NCBI GenBank assembly: GCA_016788495.1
Contig: JAEUOM010000159.1
Span: forward strand, 1 to 42,836
DNA from: Accumulibacter sp.
GTDB taxonomy: Bacteria > Pseudomonadota > Gammaproteobacteria > Burkholderiales > Rhodocyclaceae
DNA: 42,836 bases
Direction: 5' to 3'
Shown here piece after piece: positions 1-9,928 of this stretch. A program made the translations under genes and the position numbers. Numbering within the stretch: position 1 is the stretch's first letter; every line of letters starts with the position of its first letter. The notes beneath the pieces are model-generated. The model had not been told where the DNA came from, did not search any database, and was given only the letters and a program-made list of their open reading frames with translations.

Positions 1-2
1 GG

Positions 3-176
3 ACCTCTCGAAAAAGAAACGAGAAGTTGAGGCGATTCTGGCAAAGCGAAATAGCCGCGGCAAGCTCCGTGTACGCTTTCATCGACGACCCGCAAGTGTT
101 TGTTGGTTTTTCGCAACAGGCAGCGGAGTTTTCGCCAGAAAAGAATGAACCGGTTGTTCTGCCACCCTGCGACTGA
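3..176 (+). CDS. Possible C-terminal end of a protein of unknown function (5' end outside window)
   Basis: An open frame enters from the left edge and runs to a TGA, giving about 57 residues. Its later part reads like a real protein (SVYAFIDDPQVFVGF, then PEKNEPVVLPPC). Base composition is less GC-rich than the neighbouring core genes, which would suit an acquired gene. I do not recognise a family, and a second frame is also open over much of this stretch, so the reading frame itself is uncertain. Confidence 0.3.
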   Translation, partial: TSRKRNEKLRRFWQSEIAAASSVYAFIDDPQVFVGFSQQAAEFSPEKNEPVVLPPCD

Positions 177-204
177 GCGCGCCAACGCGACCAAGCCGCT
201 CACC

Positions 205-233
205 TTGCCGGACAACGAGGAAAAAAGTAGAAT
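205..233 (+). promoter_or_regulatory. Candidate sigma70 promoter of the AbrB/VapC pair
   Basis: TTGCCG at 205-210 and TAGAAT at 228-233 are separated by exactly 17 bp. The start codon of the antitoxin gene lies 34 bases further on. The stretch is AT-richer than its surroundings. Confidence 0.5.
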
Positions 234-254
234 TCTTACTTGCACTCTTACTTG
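234..254 (+). promoter_or_regulatory. Direct repeat, probable operator of the toxin-antitoxin pair
   Basis: TCTTACTTG occurs at 234-242 and again at 246-254, a 12-bp period of about one helical turn, directly downstream of the -10 box. AbrB/MazE-type antitoxins repress their own promoters, so these repeats are natural candidate binding sites. The role is inferred from position. Confidence 0.4.
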
Positions 255-267
255 TTGGAGTCCCAGG

Positions 268-516
268 ATGCGTATCACCAGCAAAGGCCAGGTCACCATA
301 CCACAGGCGATCCGCCATGCGGCCGGGCTGCTGCCGCAGACTGAAGTCGAATTCGTTTACGAAAACGAGCAGGTCATCCTGCGCGCAAGTGACCACGACC
401 GGCGGGCCAGATTCGAAGCGGCCATCCAGCGCGCGCGCGCGGTGCCGCTGACGCAGGCTTTCCGTGGAAAGTCCGCCGACGAGATCATGGCCTTCCTGAG
501 AGACCCGGAAGCGTGA
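268..516 (+). CDS. AbrB/MazE/SpoVT-fold antitoxin (VapB type)
   Basis: An 82-residue protein whose N-terminus carries the swapped-hairpin AbrB DNA-binding motif (TSKGQVTIPQAIR, about residues 4-16) followed by the usual short beta strands. The C-terminal half is charged and probably wraps the toxin. The start ATG is placed here because it begins exactly at the AbrB domain and has GGAG at 257-260; the open frame extends upstream to 100 without similarity to the family. Its stop overlaps the start of the PIN-domain gene (GTGA), so the two are translationally coupled. It should neutralise the toxin and autoregulate the promoter at 205-233. Family assignment is firm; the partner-specific name is not. 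Confidence 0.85.
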   Translation: MRITSKGQVTIPQAIRHAAGLLPQTEVEFVYENEQVILRASDHDRRARFEAAIQRARAVPLTQAFRGKSADEIMAFLRDPEA

Positions 517-926
517 CGCCAGTATTGGTCGACTCGTGCGTCATCATCGATCTTCTGGCAGCCGAGAGCAGCTGGTACGCATGGTCGATGGCCAGGCTGT
601 CAGCGCTCTCCGAATCGCGGCCCCTGGCGATCAACCAAATCGTCTACGCCGAGATCTCCGCGGTGTACGACACGCCCGCGGATCTCGAGGAGGCGCTCGC
701 CTCCTTCGAGTTCATGCGCCTGTCGCTTCCCTGGGACGCAGCTTTTCTATCCGGTCTGGCCTATCGCGTCTATCGGCAGCGGGGTGGTGATCGGCGCTCA
801 CCCTTGCCGGACTTCTACATCGGAGCCCATGCCATGACCTCGGGCATGCCTTTGCTGACGCGCGACGCGACGCGTTACCGAAGCTACTTCCCTCGCCTGC
901 AGCTGATCACGCCAGAGGGTGAATGA
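513..926 (+). CDS. vapC: PIN-domain ribonuclease toxin, VapC family
   Basis: A 137-residue PIN-domain protein. The acidic residues expected to bind Mg2+ are visible: D7 (VDSCVIIDLL), E47 (YAEISAVYD), D100 (LPDFYIGAHA) and D118 (LTRDATRY). This complete set and the normal VapC length suggest an active nuclease, in this family usually directed at tRNA or rRNA. The start is GTG, overlapping the antitoxin stop by 4 bases. The antitoxin precedes the toxin, the standard order. Nothing in the sequence tells which RNA is cut. Confidence 0.85.
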   Translation: MTPVLVDSCVIIDLLAAESSWYAWSMARLSALSESRPLAINQIVYAEISAVYDTPADLEEALASFEFMRLSLPWDAAFLSGLAYRVYRQRGGDRRSPLPDFYIGAHAMTSGMPLLTRDATRYRSYFPRLQLITPEGE

Positions 927-1077
927 ACGCGTGAGCGCAGCTCCTTCGCGCCCCTGAAAATGGCCCGGGCGCCGGGCCGGGATGAGCCGCTGGCGTATCA
1001 CGCACCCGCGCAGTGTGCCGGCCAGGCACAACCGCCGGGCGGCAGCCAACTGAGCGGCAGACTGGCCTTGGTCCGCG

Positions 1078-1866
1078 TCAGGCGAACAGCCCGGCGAGCG
1101 CCTCGCCCGGTTCTTCGGCGCGCATGCAGGCTTCGCCGACGAGGAAGGCGTGAACGCCGTGCGCACGCATCAGGCGCACGTCGGCTCGGGCGAGGATGCC
1201 GCTCTCGGTGACGACGAGGCGGTCGGCGGGAATTTCGGGCAGCAGATCGAGCGTCGTCTGCAGGCTGACGGCAAAGCTGCGCAGGTTGCGGTTGTTGATG
1301 CCGAGCAGCGGTGTCGCAAGCTGCAGCGCGCGATCGAGTTCGCTGCGGTCATGCACTTCGACCAGCACCGCCATTCCCAGGCCGTCGGCGATCGCCTCGA
1401 AGTCGCGCAGCGCCGGCAGGTCGAGCGCGGCAACGATCAGCAGGACGGCGTCGGCACCCATCACCCGCGCTTCGTAGAGCTGATAGGGGTCGACCAGGAA
1501 GTCCTTGCGCAGGACCGGCAGCTCGCAGGCGGCACGCGCTTCCTGCAGGAAGCCGGGCGACCCCTGGAAGAACTGCCGATCGGTCAGCACCGACAGGCAT
1601 GCCGCGCCATGCCGCTGATAACTGGCGGCGATCCCAGCCGGCCGGAAGTCGGCGCGCAGGACACCGCGCGACGGACTCGCCCTCTTGATCTCGGCGATCA
1701 CCGCCGCTTCGCCGGCGGCGATCCGTCGGCGCAGGCTGCCGACGAAGGGGCGCACGGGCGGCGCCGTTTCGGCGCTGGCGCGCAACTCGCCCAGCGGCAC
1801 GCGAGCTTGCGCGGCAGCGACCTCGTCACGCTTGACGGCGAGGATGCGGTCGAGAATGTCACTCAT
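1078..1866 (-). CDS. trpC: Indole-3-glycerol phosphate synthase
   Basis: About 262 residues, a single TIM barrel that converts 1-(2-carboxyphenylamino)-1-deoxyribulose 5-phosphate to indole-3-glycerol phosphate in tryptophan synthesis. Visible family motifs are the N-terminal [16 protein letters not shown], the strand-1 lysine motif [13 protein letters not shown], the lysine in [24 protein letters not shown], and VTESGI near the C-terminus. It is a monofunctional TrpC, not fused to TrpF. The ATG at 1866 follows the trpD stop by 27 bases; a GTG one codon upstream is an alternative start. It is the last gene of the trpG-trpD-trpC run, so it should be co-transcribed with it. Confidence 0.95.
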   Translation of the reverse strand: MSDILDRILAVKRDEVAAAQARVPLGELRASAETAPPVRPFVGSLRRRIAAGEAAVIAEIKRASPSRGVLRADFRPAGIAASYQRHGAACLSVLTDRQFFQGSPGFLQEARAACELPVLRKDFLVDPYQLYEARVMGADAVLLIVAALDLPALRDFEAIADGLGMAVLVEVHDRSELDRALQLATPLLGINNRNLRSFAVSLQTTLDLLPEIPADRLVVTESGILARADVRLMRAHGVHAFLVGEACMRAEEPGEALAGLFA

Positions 1867-1893
1867 CACGTGCGCTGGCGAGGGGCCGGTCGA

Positions 1894-2919
1894 TCAGCTG
1901 GCGACGCGCTGGGTGAAGGCGACGAACTCGTCGAGGCGGGCCCGCGCCGCGCCCGAGGCAATGGCTTCGAATGCCTGGTCGACGCCGTCGGCGAGGCTGG
2001 CAACCCGACCGCTGACGTAGATGCTGGCACCGGCATTGAGGGCGACGATGTCGCGCGCGGCGCCGGCGCGTCCTTCGAGCGAGGCCAGCAGCATCGCCTT
2101 CGACTCCTCGACGTTGGCCACGCGCAGCACGCGCGGGTCGTGCACCGGCAGGTTGAACTGCTCCGGATGGACGCTGTATTCCTCGACGCGACCGTTCTTC
2201 AGCTCGCCGACCAGCGTCTCGCCGGAAATCGAGATCTCGTCAAGACCTTCACGGCCGAAGACCGACAGCGCATGCGCGCTGCCGAGCCGCTGCAGGACCC
2301 GCACCTGGATGCCGACGAGGTCGGGATGGAAGACCCCGAGCACCTGATTCGGCGCGTTCGCCGGGTTGGTGAGCGGCCCGAGGATGTTGAACAGGGTACG
2401 CACGCCGAGTTCGCGGCGTACCGGCGCGGCGTGCTTCATCGCGCTGTGATGGCTCGGGGCGAACATGAAACCGATGCCGATCCCGTCCACGCAGCGGCCG
2501 ACCTGTTCCGGCGTCAGGCTGATGTTGGCGCCGAGCGCCTCGAGTACATCGGCGCTGCCCGACTGCGACGACACCGAACGCCCGCCGTGCTTGGCGACCC
2601 GCGCGCCGGCGGCGGCGGCGACGAACATCGCCGCCGTCGAGATGTTGAAGGTCTGTGCGCCGTCGCCGCCGGTACCGCAGGTATCGACGAGGTGCGTGCG
2701 CTCGCGGACCTGCACCTTGGTCGACAGCTCGCGCATCACCTGCGCCGCCGCCGAGATCTCGCCGATGGTCTCCTTCTTGACCCGCAACCCGGTGATGATC
2801 GCGGCGATCATCACCGGCGTCACCTCGCCGCCCATGATCTGGCGCATCAGCGCCACCATTTCATCGTGGAAGATCTCGCGGTGATCGATGACCCGCGCCA
2901 GCGCGTCCTGCGGCTTCAT
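1894..2919 (-). CDS. trpD: Anthranilate phosphoribosyltransferase
   Basis: 341 residues, joining anthranilate to PRPP to give N-(5-phosphoribosyl)anthranilate. The glycine-rich phosphoribosyl-binding motif [17 protein letters not shown], the [21 protein letters not shown] stretch and the [19 protein letters not shown] motif are all intact. The start ATG at 2919 was chosen because it opens the family's normal N-terminus ([13 protein letters not shown]) and overlaps the trpG stop as ATGA. The open frame extends further upstream only as antisense of trpG. The 4-base overlap implies translational coupling with the glutaminase gene. Confidence 0.95.
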   Translation of the reverse strand: MKPQDALARVIDHREIFHDEMVALMRQIMGGEVTPVMIAAIITGLRVKKETIGEISAAAQVMRELSTKVQVRERTHLVDTCGTGGDGAQTFNISTAAMFVAAAAGARVAKHGGRSVSSQSGSADVLEALGANISLTPEQVGRCVDGIGIGFMFAPSHHSAMKHAAPVRRELGVRTLFNILGPLTNPANAPNQVLGVFHPDLVGIQVRVLQRLGSAHALSVFGREGLDEISISGETLVGELKNGRVEEYSVHPEQFNLPVHDPRVLRVANVEESKAMLLASLEGRAGAARDIVALNAGASIYVSGRVASLADGVDQAFEAIASGAARARLDEFVAFTQRVAS

Positions 2920-3488
2920 TTGCCATGCTCCTCGAGAAAGTTCTGCAACAGATCGTGGCCATGCTCGGTGAGGATCGACTCCGGATGGAACTGCACGCCC
3001 TCGACGGCCAGCGTCCTGTGGCGCAGGCCCATGATCTCGCCGTCGTCGGTCCACGCGGTGACCTCCAGACACGCCGGCAGCGACTGGCGCTCGACGGCGA
3101 GCGAATGGTAGCGCGTACAGGTGAGCGGGCTCGGCAGCCCGCGAAAGACGCCCTGGCCGTTGTGGTGCACCGGTGAAACCTTGCCGTGCATCAGCTTCCG
3201 GGCGTGCACGACGCGGCCGCCGAATGCCTCGCCAATCGCCTGATGGCCGAGGCAGACGCCGAGCAGCGGGATCCTGCCGGCAAACTCACGGATCGCCGTC
3301 AATGAGATGCCGGCCTGCGCCGGCGCGCAGGGCCCCGGCGAAATGACCAGCAGCGCCGGCGCCAGGCGGGCGATCTCGGCGATGCCGATCGCATCGTTGC
3401 GGAAGACCCGCACCTCCTGCCCCAACTCGCCGAAGTACTGCACGAGGTTATAGGTGAAGGAGTCGTAGTTGTCGATCATCAGCAGCAT
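2916..3488 (-). CDS. trpG: Anthranilate synthase component II (glutamine amidotransferase)
   Basis: 190 residues, a class I glutamine amidotransferase that supplies ammonia to TrpE (or PabB). The nucleophile is C79 in [17 protein letters not shown]. The oxyanion-loop motif SPGPCAP and the His/Glu of [10 protein letters not shown] complete the catalytic set. It is the first gene of the minus-strand run trpG-trpD-trpC. No trpE lies upstream: the next gene, hsp20, points the other way across a 354-bp gap, so the large subunit must be encoded elsewhere. This family often serves both tryptophan and folate synthesis. Confidence 0.93.
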   Translation of the reverse strand: MLLMIDNYDSFTYNLVQYFGELGQEVRVFRNDAIGIAEIARLAPALLVISPGPCAPAQAGISLTAIREFAGRIPLLGVCLGHQAIGEAFGGRVVHARKLMHGKVSPVHHNGQGVFRGLPSPLTCTRYHSLAVERQSLPACLEVTAWTDDGEIMGLRHRTLAVEGVQFHPESILTEHGHDLLQNFLEEHGK

Positions 3489-3842
3489 GCGCCGTCTATC
3501 CTGTTGTTTTTTCTACAACGCTTCACCGGGCTTCGCTTCTTGTGCCGCGAGAAGCATCCCCAACCTGCCTTGCAACCCGTGCGCCGGGAACGTGCGAATT
3601 CACGAGCCGCCATTTTCCCCCATTACGCAGTGCGATGAAACCCTCACTGACGAATGCTTGCCTTGGCTCACGATCGACCGTGGTCGCTCGCCCCGTCGTG
3701 CTGGCCCCAACAGCCAACCATCAACCGCGCTCGCAGGCAACGGGCTCTGGCGCGGCGACTGGTGAGTTCACGGCCACCGCACGGCGCTATACTGCAGGTG
3801 GATGTGGCCGAGCGGGCCGCCTCCGGACCGGGAAAGGGGCGC
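3489..3842. other. Divergent intergenic region between trpG and hsp20
   Basis: This region should hold the promoters of both operons. On the plus strand TATACT at 3788-3793 is a possible -10 for hsp20-lon, with TTCACG at 3767-3772 only 15 bp upstream, so the match is weak. I see no clear sigma32-type element, no trp leader peptide with tandem Trp codons, and no terminator-like attenuator before trpG. Small frames here have no recognisable products. Confidence 0.4.
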
Positions 3843-4244
3843 ATGAGATCTCGCGAGCGAAGCTTCTGGATGTGGGCGGAAACGCTTGAGCTGCTGCAAG
3901 GAGGGGAGCAGTTGCAGCGCCGCTTCTTCACGCTCGACGCGCCACAGCCGGTCCCGTGCTGGGAACCGGCTGTCGACGTCTACCAGAACGGCGACGAGCT
4001 GCGGCTGCTGGTGGCGCTGCCGGGAGTCAGTCCCCGGCAGGTCGAAGTGGCGCTCGAAGACGATGGCGTGCTCGTACGTGGCGAAAGGCCGATGCCTTCG
4101 CTGGTCAGCCGGGCGGCGATTCACCGCCTCGAGATCCCCTATGGCCGCTTTGAACGCCGCATCCCCCTGCCGGCGGGACGCTACCGCCTGCATCAGCGTT
4201 TCATCGAGGACGGCTGCCTGATGCTCGTCCTGTACCCGTTCTGA
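3843..4244 (+). CDS. Small heat shock protein, Hsp20/alpha-crystallin family
   Basis: 133 residues. The alpha-crystallin domain occupies about residues 36-133 (AVDVYQNGDELRLLVALPGV, then EIPYGRFERRIPLP and a final beta strand GCLMLVLYPF). The protein ends at that strand, so the C-terminal tail with the I-x-I/V motif that most family members use for oligomer assembly is missing. The start ATG follows GGAAAGGGG; an alternative ATG at 3870 would remove nine residues. It probably holds unfolding cytosolic proteins. Lon begins 14 bases after the stop, so holdase and protease look co-transcribed. Confidence 0.85.
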   Translation: MRSRERSFWMWAETLELLQGGEQLQRRFFTLDAPQPVPCWEPAVDVYQNGDELRLLVALPGVSPRQVEVALEDDGVLVRGERPMPSLVSRAAIHRLEIPYGRFERRIPLPAGRYRLHQRFIEDGCLMLVLYPF

Positions 4245-4258
4245 GAGGAGACGGGGCG

Positions 4259-6654
<2,396 letters not shown>

Positions 6655-6658
<4 letters not shown>

Positions 6659-6789
6659 GCGGGTTGCGCGGTCGCCTGTGCTGCCTTTTCGCCGCCAGCG
6701 TGCTGCTCGGCACCGGATGCCGGGCAGCCGCGACCTGTACTTCTACTGGCCAGGCGATTGACACGCTGCGGCTGGCAGCCGCGAGCTGA
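6655..6789 (+). pseudogene. Lipoprotein-like small frame, probable remnant of a COG4324-type aminopeptidase
   Basis: ATG overlaps the lon stop (ATGA) and opens 44 residues with a lipoprotein signal peptide ending in a lipobox (VLLGTGC). After the Cys the frame is broken. A neighbouring frame reads RDLYFYW and the original frame resumes as QAIDTLRLAA, and these fit together as the first post-lipobox residues of the predicted outer-membrane aminopeptidase family (Cys, then an aromatic YYW-Q stretch). One or two indels and loss of everything downstream would explain this. The alternative is a genuine 44-residue lipoprotein. Recognition is from memory of the family. Confidence 0.4.
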
Positions 6790-6860
6790 TCTCCGTCAGG
6801 CTTGACCCGACGCGCGTCCTCAATGATGATCGGCGCTCCTGATCCTGTTGGAGATGCGGC

Positions 6861-8282
6861 GTGACCGAGCAAGGGCCATACCTCGACTTCCCGGGCCGCT
6901 TGGTCATCGTCGGTTTCGGCTGCATCGGCCAGGGTTTGCTGCCGCTCATCCTGCGCCACATCGGCATCAGCCCGGCCATGATCACCGTCGTCGTCGCCGA
7001 CGCCGACGGCCGTCCCATCGCCGAGCAGGCCGGGGTCCGCCTGCTGACGCACGCCCTGCGCCCTGAGAACTACCGCCAGGTTCTCGAACCACTGGTCGGT
7101 CGGGGCGATTTCCTCCTCAACGTCGCGGTCGATGTCTCGTCGCTGGCACTGATCGACTTCGCCCGAAACCGGGGCGCGCTCTACCTCGACACGTCGATCG
7201 AGCCCTGGCGCGGGGCCTACGATGACCCGACGCTGGCGCTCGCCGCGCGCACCAACTACGCGCTGCGCGAGCAGGCACTGGCGCTGCGCACCGACTCGCC
7301 GCGACAGCCGACGGCGGTGCTGACGCACGGCGCCAACCCGGGCTTGGTCTCGCATTTCGTCAAGCGCGCGCTGCTCGACCTCGCCGCCGAAACCGGTCTG
7401 GCCGTTGCCACCCCGCGGCAGCGTACAGACTGGGCAGAGCTTGCCCGCCGCCTCGGCGTGCGGACGATCCACATCGCCGAGCGCGACACGCAGGTGTCGG
7501 AGCTGCGCCGGCAGGCGGGGGAGTTCGTCAACACCTGGTCGGTCGATGGCTTCATCAGCGAGGCGCAGCAGCCGTGCGAGCTCGGCTGGGGTTCGCACGA
7601 GCGCCGGCTGCCGCGAGATGGCTGCCGCCATGGCAGCGGCTCGCAAGCAGCCATCTATCTGCAGCAGGCGGGATGCGCCACGCGCGTGCGCAGCTGGACG
7701 CCAGGCGGCGGTCCCTTTCACGGATTCGCCATCACGCATGGCGAATCGATCTCGATCGCCGACTACCTGAGCGTCGGCCGCGGTGCAACACCGAGCTACC
7801 GACCAACCGTGCACTACGCGTACCAGCCGTGCAATGACGCACTGCTGTCGCTGCACGAATTCTCGGCGCGCAACTACCTGCGTCAGGAACGCAAGCGCAT
7901 CCTGCTCGACGACATCGCGCCCGGCGGCATCGACGAACTGGGTGTCCTGCTCGCCGGACATGCGCGCAACGCCTACTGGTTCGGCTCGCAACTCGGCATT
8001 GATGAGGCACGGCGTCTGGCACCGCACAACAGCGCCACGACCCTGCAGGTCTGCGCGGCAGCACTCGCCGCGATGATCTGGGCGATCGAGAATCCCGCTC
8101 ACGGCATCGTCGAACCGGACGAAATGGACTTCGAGCGGGTGCTGCACATCGCCATGCCCTACCTCGGACGGGTGATTGGCGCCTACACCGGGTGGACGCC
8201 GCTGCACGGACGCGGCCGCCTGTTCCCGGAAGAGCTCGACCAGTCGGATCCCTGGCAGTTCAGCAACGTCCGCATCACTTGA
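6861..8282 (+). CDS. hss: Homospermidine synthase
   Basis: 473 residues, matching the length of bacterial NAD-dependent homospermidine synthase, which builds sym-homospermidine from putrescine (or spermidine plus putrescine) in the cytoplasm. A Rossmann motif GFGCIGQG lies at residues 18-25. Further family landmarks are LDTSIEPWRG, THGANPGLVSHFVK and the C-terminal PYLGRVIGAYTGWTP. The start is GTG with GGAG about ten bases upstream; no in-frame ATG is nearby. It stands alone, 71 bases after the broken small frame, and its TGA touches the first copy of the dispersed repeat, which may serve as its transcript end. Confidence 0.9.
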   Translation: MTEQGPYLDFPGRLVIVGFGCIGQGLLPLILRHIGISPAMITVVVADADGRPIAEQAGVRLLTHALRPENYRQVLEPLVGRGDFLLNVAVDVSSLALIDFARNRGALYLDTSIEPWRGAYDDPTLALAARTNYALREQALALRTDSPRQPTAVLTHGANPGLVSHFVKRALLDLAAETGLAVATPRQRTDWAELARRLGVRTIHIAERDTQVSELRRQAGEFVNTWSVDGFISEAQQPCELGWGSHERRLPRDGCRHGSGSQAAIYLQQAGCATRVRSWTPGGGPFHGFAITHGESISIADYLSVGRGATPSYRPTVHYAYQPCNDALLSLHEFSARNYLRQERKRILLDDIAPGGIDELGVLLAGHARNAYWFGSQLGIDEARRLAPHNSATTLQVCAAALAAMIWAIENPAHGIVEPDEMDFERVLHIAMPYLGRVIGAYTGWTPLHGRGRLFPEELDQSDPWQFSNVRIT

Positions 8283-8417
8283 TGTGACCGTCGCGTCTGC
8301 GACTCGCGAATCTCCCTTCCCCCGGGCGCCGGAGAAGGGCCGGGGATGAGCATACGAGGGGAAACGGTCATGACTTTCATCATCACGGGTGTCTCGACAG
8401 TCATGACCGTTAGCCGG
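8282..8417. repeat. Dispersed two-hairpin repeat, copy A
   Basis: This segment matches 23855-23980 over most of its length, including a nearly identical block (GCGTCTGCGACTCGCGAATC). It has two stem-loops. The first has arms CCCTTC (8314-8319) and GAAGGG (8334-8339). The second has perfect 12-bp arms AACGGTCATGAC (8363-8374) and GTCATGACCGTT (8400-8411). It begins at the hss stop codon and lies between hss and a convergent gene. It resembles REP/MITE-like elements; mobility or termination is inferred. Confidence 0.8.
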
Positions 8418-8446
8418 AGGAAGCGGGAACGACACTGCGGCGCCGA

Positions 8447-8860
8447 TCATTCCGCGGCGTCGACGGGATTCCTCCGCTGCCCGTGGAGGAGCTTGCAGGC
8501 GCTGCGGTGGCGCTGGATCAGCCAGCCGTAGCAGGCGAGGTTGATGGCGATCAGGACGCCCGCCAGCATCAACTGCGTGCCGCGCGTCAGCCCTGGCGGA
8601 TAGATGACGGGCAGCAGGTAATGCTCGATGAAACCACCGGCATAGCCCGCCTGGCCGGCCGCTTGGCGCAGCTCGTTCTCGAGTGGCGTCAGCGGGCAGA
8701 TCCAGCCGGTGATCTCGATCAGTACGCCCCAGCAAGCGGCCGGGACGTGCGCACAGGCCAGCCGTGGCCAGCGCAGGCACAGCGCGCCACCGGCAACGAC
8801 AAAGGCGATGAAGAGAAAATGGACGACCACGATGCCGTCGGCCAGCAGTCGCGCGCTCAT
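8447..8860 (-). CDS. DUF2784 family membrane protein
   Basis: 137 residues with about four hydrophobic segments. The pattern VVHFLFIAFVVAGG, then LEITGWICPLTPLEN-like residues (here IEITGWICPLTPLENELR), then YPPGLTRGTQ, is that of DUF2784. The function of this family is not known. The gene lies downstream of regB-regA-hslR on the same strand with a 91-bp gap, so it may or may not belong to that transcript. It converges with hss across the repeat. Confidence 0.8.
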   Translation of the reverse strand: MSARLLADGIVVVHFLFIAFVVAGGALCLRWPRLACAHVPAACWGVLIEITGWICPLTPLENELRQAAGQAGYAGGFIEHYLLPVIYPPGLTRGTQLMLAGVLIAINLACYGWLIQRHRSACKLLHGQRRNPVDAAE

Positions 8861-8951
8861 CCGGGCGCCTGCGGCATGGGCCAGCGTTGCCGGATCGTTC
8901 CCGGCTCACCGCGACCAGTCCGGAACGGCGGCGCTTGCGGAGCCCTGCTTC

Positions 8952-9353
8952 TCATTCGCTGTCGGTGAAGTTCCTGATCAGTCTACCGGCCTTCTTCGTC
9001 GGTCGCCCGCCGAGCTCGCTGCCGGGCACCGGTGCCAGTCGCCGGGCAGCCAGCTGCGCGGTTCGCCGCTCGCGGCTCGCGCGGGTTTCCTCGTAGAGTT
9101 GCCGGGCTTCACTGGCGGGACGTCGGTGCTGCTCGAGAGCGCTGACCGTGATCACCCACCGGAGATCGCCGATGTTGACCTCGATCTCCTCGCCACAGCG
9201 CAGGATGGATGCCGGTTTGACCGCACGCCCGGCGAGGCGGACACGACCGGTGGCGACGGCCTGTGCGGCGAGGGCGCGCGTGCGATAGAAACGCGCCACC
9301 CAGAGCCACTTGTCGATGCGCATCGTCGCCTGCGGAGGCGCTTCGGTGGGCAT
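8952..9353 (-). CDS. hslR: S4-domain RNA-binding protein, Hsp15 (HslR) family
   Basis: 133 residues. The S4 domain begins at RIDKWLWVARFYRTRALAA and continues through GRVRLAGRAVKPA and GEEIEVN. A basic tail follows (RRTAQLAARRL, GRPTKKAGR), as in Hsp15, which binds 50S subunits carrying a stalled nascent chain. The ATG at 9353 is two bases after the regA stop, so the gene is coupled to regA. A later ATG at 9323 starts exactly at the S4 domain and is the alternative. The link to a redox operon is positional only. Confidence 0.85.
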   Translation of the reverse strand: MPTEAPPQATMRIDKWLWVARFYRTRALAAQAVATGRVRLAGRAVKPASILRCGEEIEVNIGDLRWVITVSALEQHRRPASEARQLYEETRASRERRTAQLAARRLAPVPGSELGGRPTKKAGRLIRNFTDSE

Positions 9354-9355
9354 GC

Positions 9356-9922
9356 CTATTCGCGCGTCGGGTGTTTGCCGAGCTTGCGCTGCAGCGTCCG
9401 GCGGTGCATCTTCAGGGCTCGGGCAGTCGCCGATATGTTGCCATTCTGTTCGGCGAGGACGCGCTGGATGTGCTCCCATTCGAGCCGATCGACCGACAGC
9501 GGTGAACCGGCGATCGCGATCGCCGAATCACCGTTGCTGCTCTTGTTGAGCGCCGCCACGACCTGATCGGCATCACAGGGTTTGGCGAGGTAGTGCACGG
9601 CGCCCAGCTTGATCGCTTCGACCGCGGTCGCGATGCTGGCGTACCCGGTGAGCATCACGACGCGGGTGTTCGGGTCGAGCTCGAGCAGTTTCTCGATCAA
9701 TACCAGTCCCGATTCGCCGGGCATCTTCAGGTCGACGACGGCGTACTCGGGAGCCAGCGCCGGCGCTTTCGCCAGCGCCGCCGAGACACTGGCGGCAACG
9801 GACACGGCGAAACCCCGCCGCTCGAGCGCGCGCGCCAGAACGCGGCGGAACACCTCGTCGTCGTCCACGAGCAACAGCGTCGAGCGCTCGTCATCCACTG
9901 GCGGTACCGGTGTATCGGGCAT
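9356..9922 (-). CDS. regA: Redox response regulator, RegA/PrrA/ActR family
   Basis: 188 residues. The receiver domain spans about 15-130, with the acidic pocket LLLVDDDE and phospho-acceptor D64 in VVDLKMPGESG, and K in LAKPCD. A Fis-type helix-turn-helix at the C-terminus reads GNISATARALKMHRRTLQRKL, the highly conserved recognition region of RegA/PrrA/ActR. A variable linker separates them. It should act as a DNA-binding partner of the adjacent RegB kinase, controlling aerobic/anaerobic energy, carbon or nitrogen genes. It starts six bases after the regB stop, and hslR follows within two bases. Confidence 0.92.
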   Translation of the reverse strand: MPDTPVPPVDDERSTLLLVDDDEVFRRVLARALERRGFAVSVAASVSAALAKAPALAPEYAVVDLKMPGESGLVLIEKLLELDPNTRVVMLTGYASIATAVEAIKLGAVHYLAKPCDADQVVAALNKSSNGDSAIAIAGSPLSVDRLEWEHIQRVLAEQNGNISATARALKMHRRTLQRKLGKHPTRE

Positions 9923-9928
9923 GGTCGA

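Noticed and set aside
3795..3842. tRNA-like start (GTGGCCGAGCGGGC) before hsp20
   Set aside because: It recalls a D-arm region of a Leu/Ser tRNA, but no anticodon arm, T-loop (TTCGA) or acceptor pairing follows.
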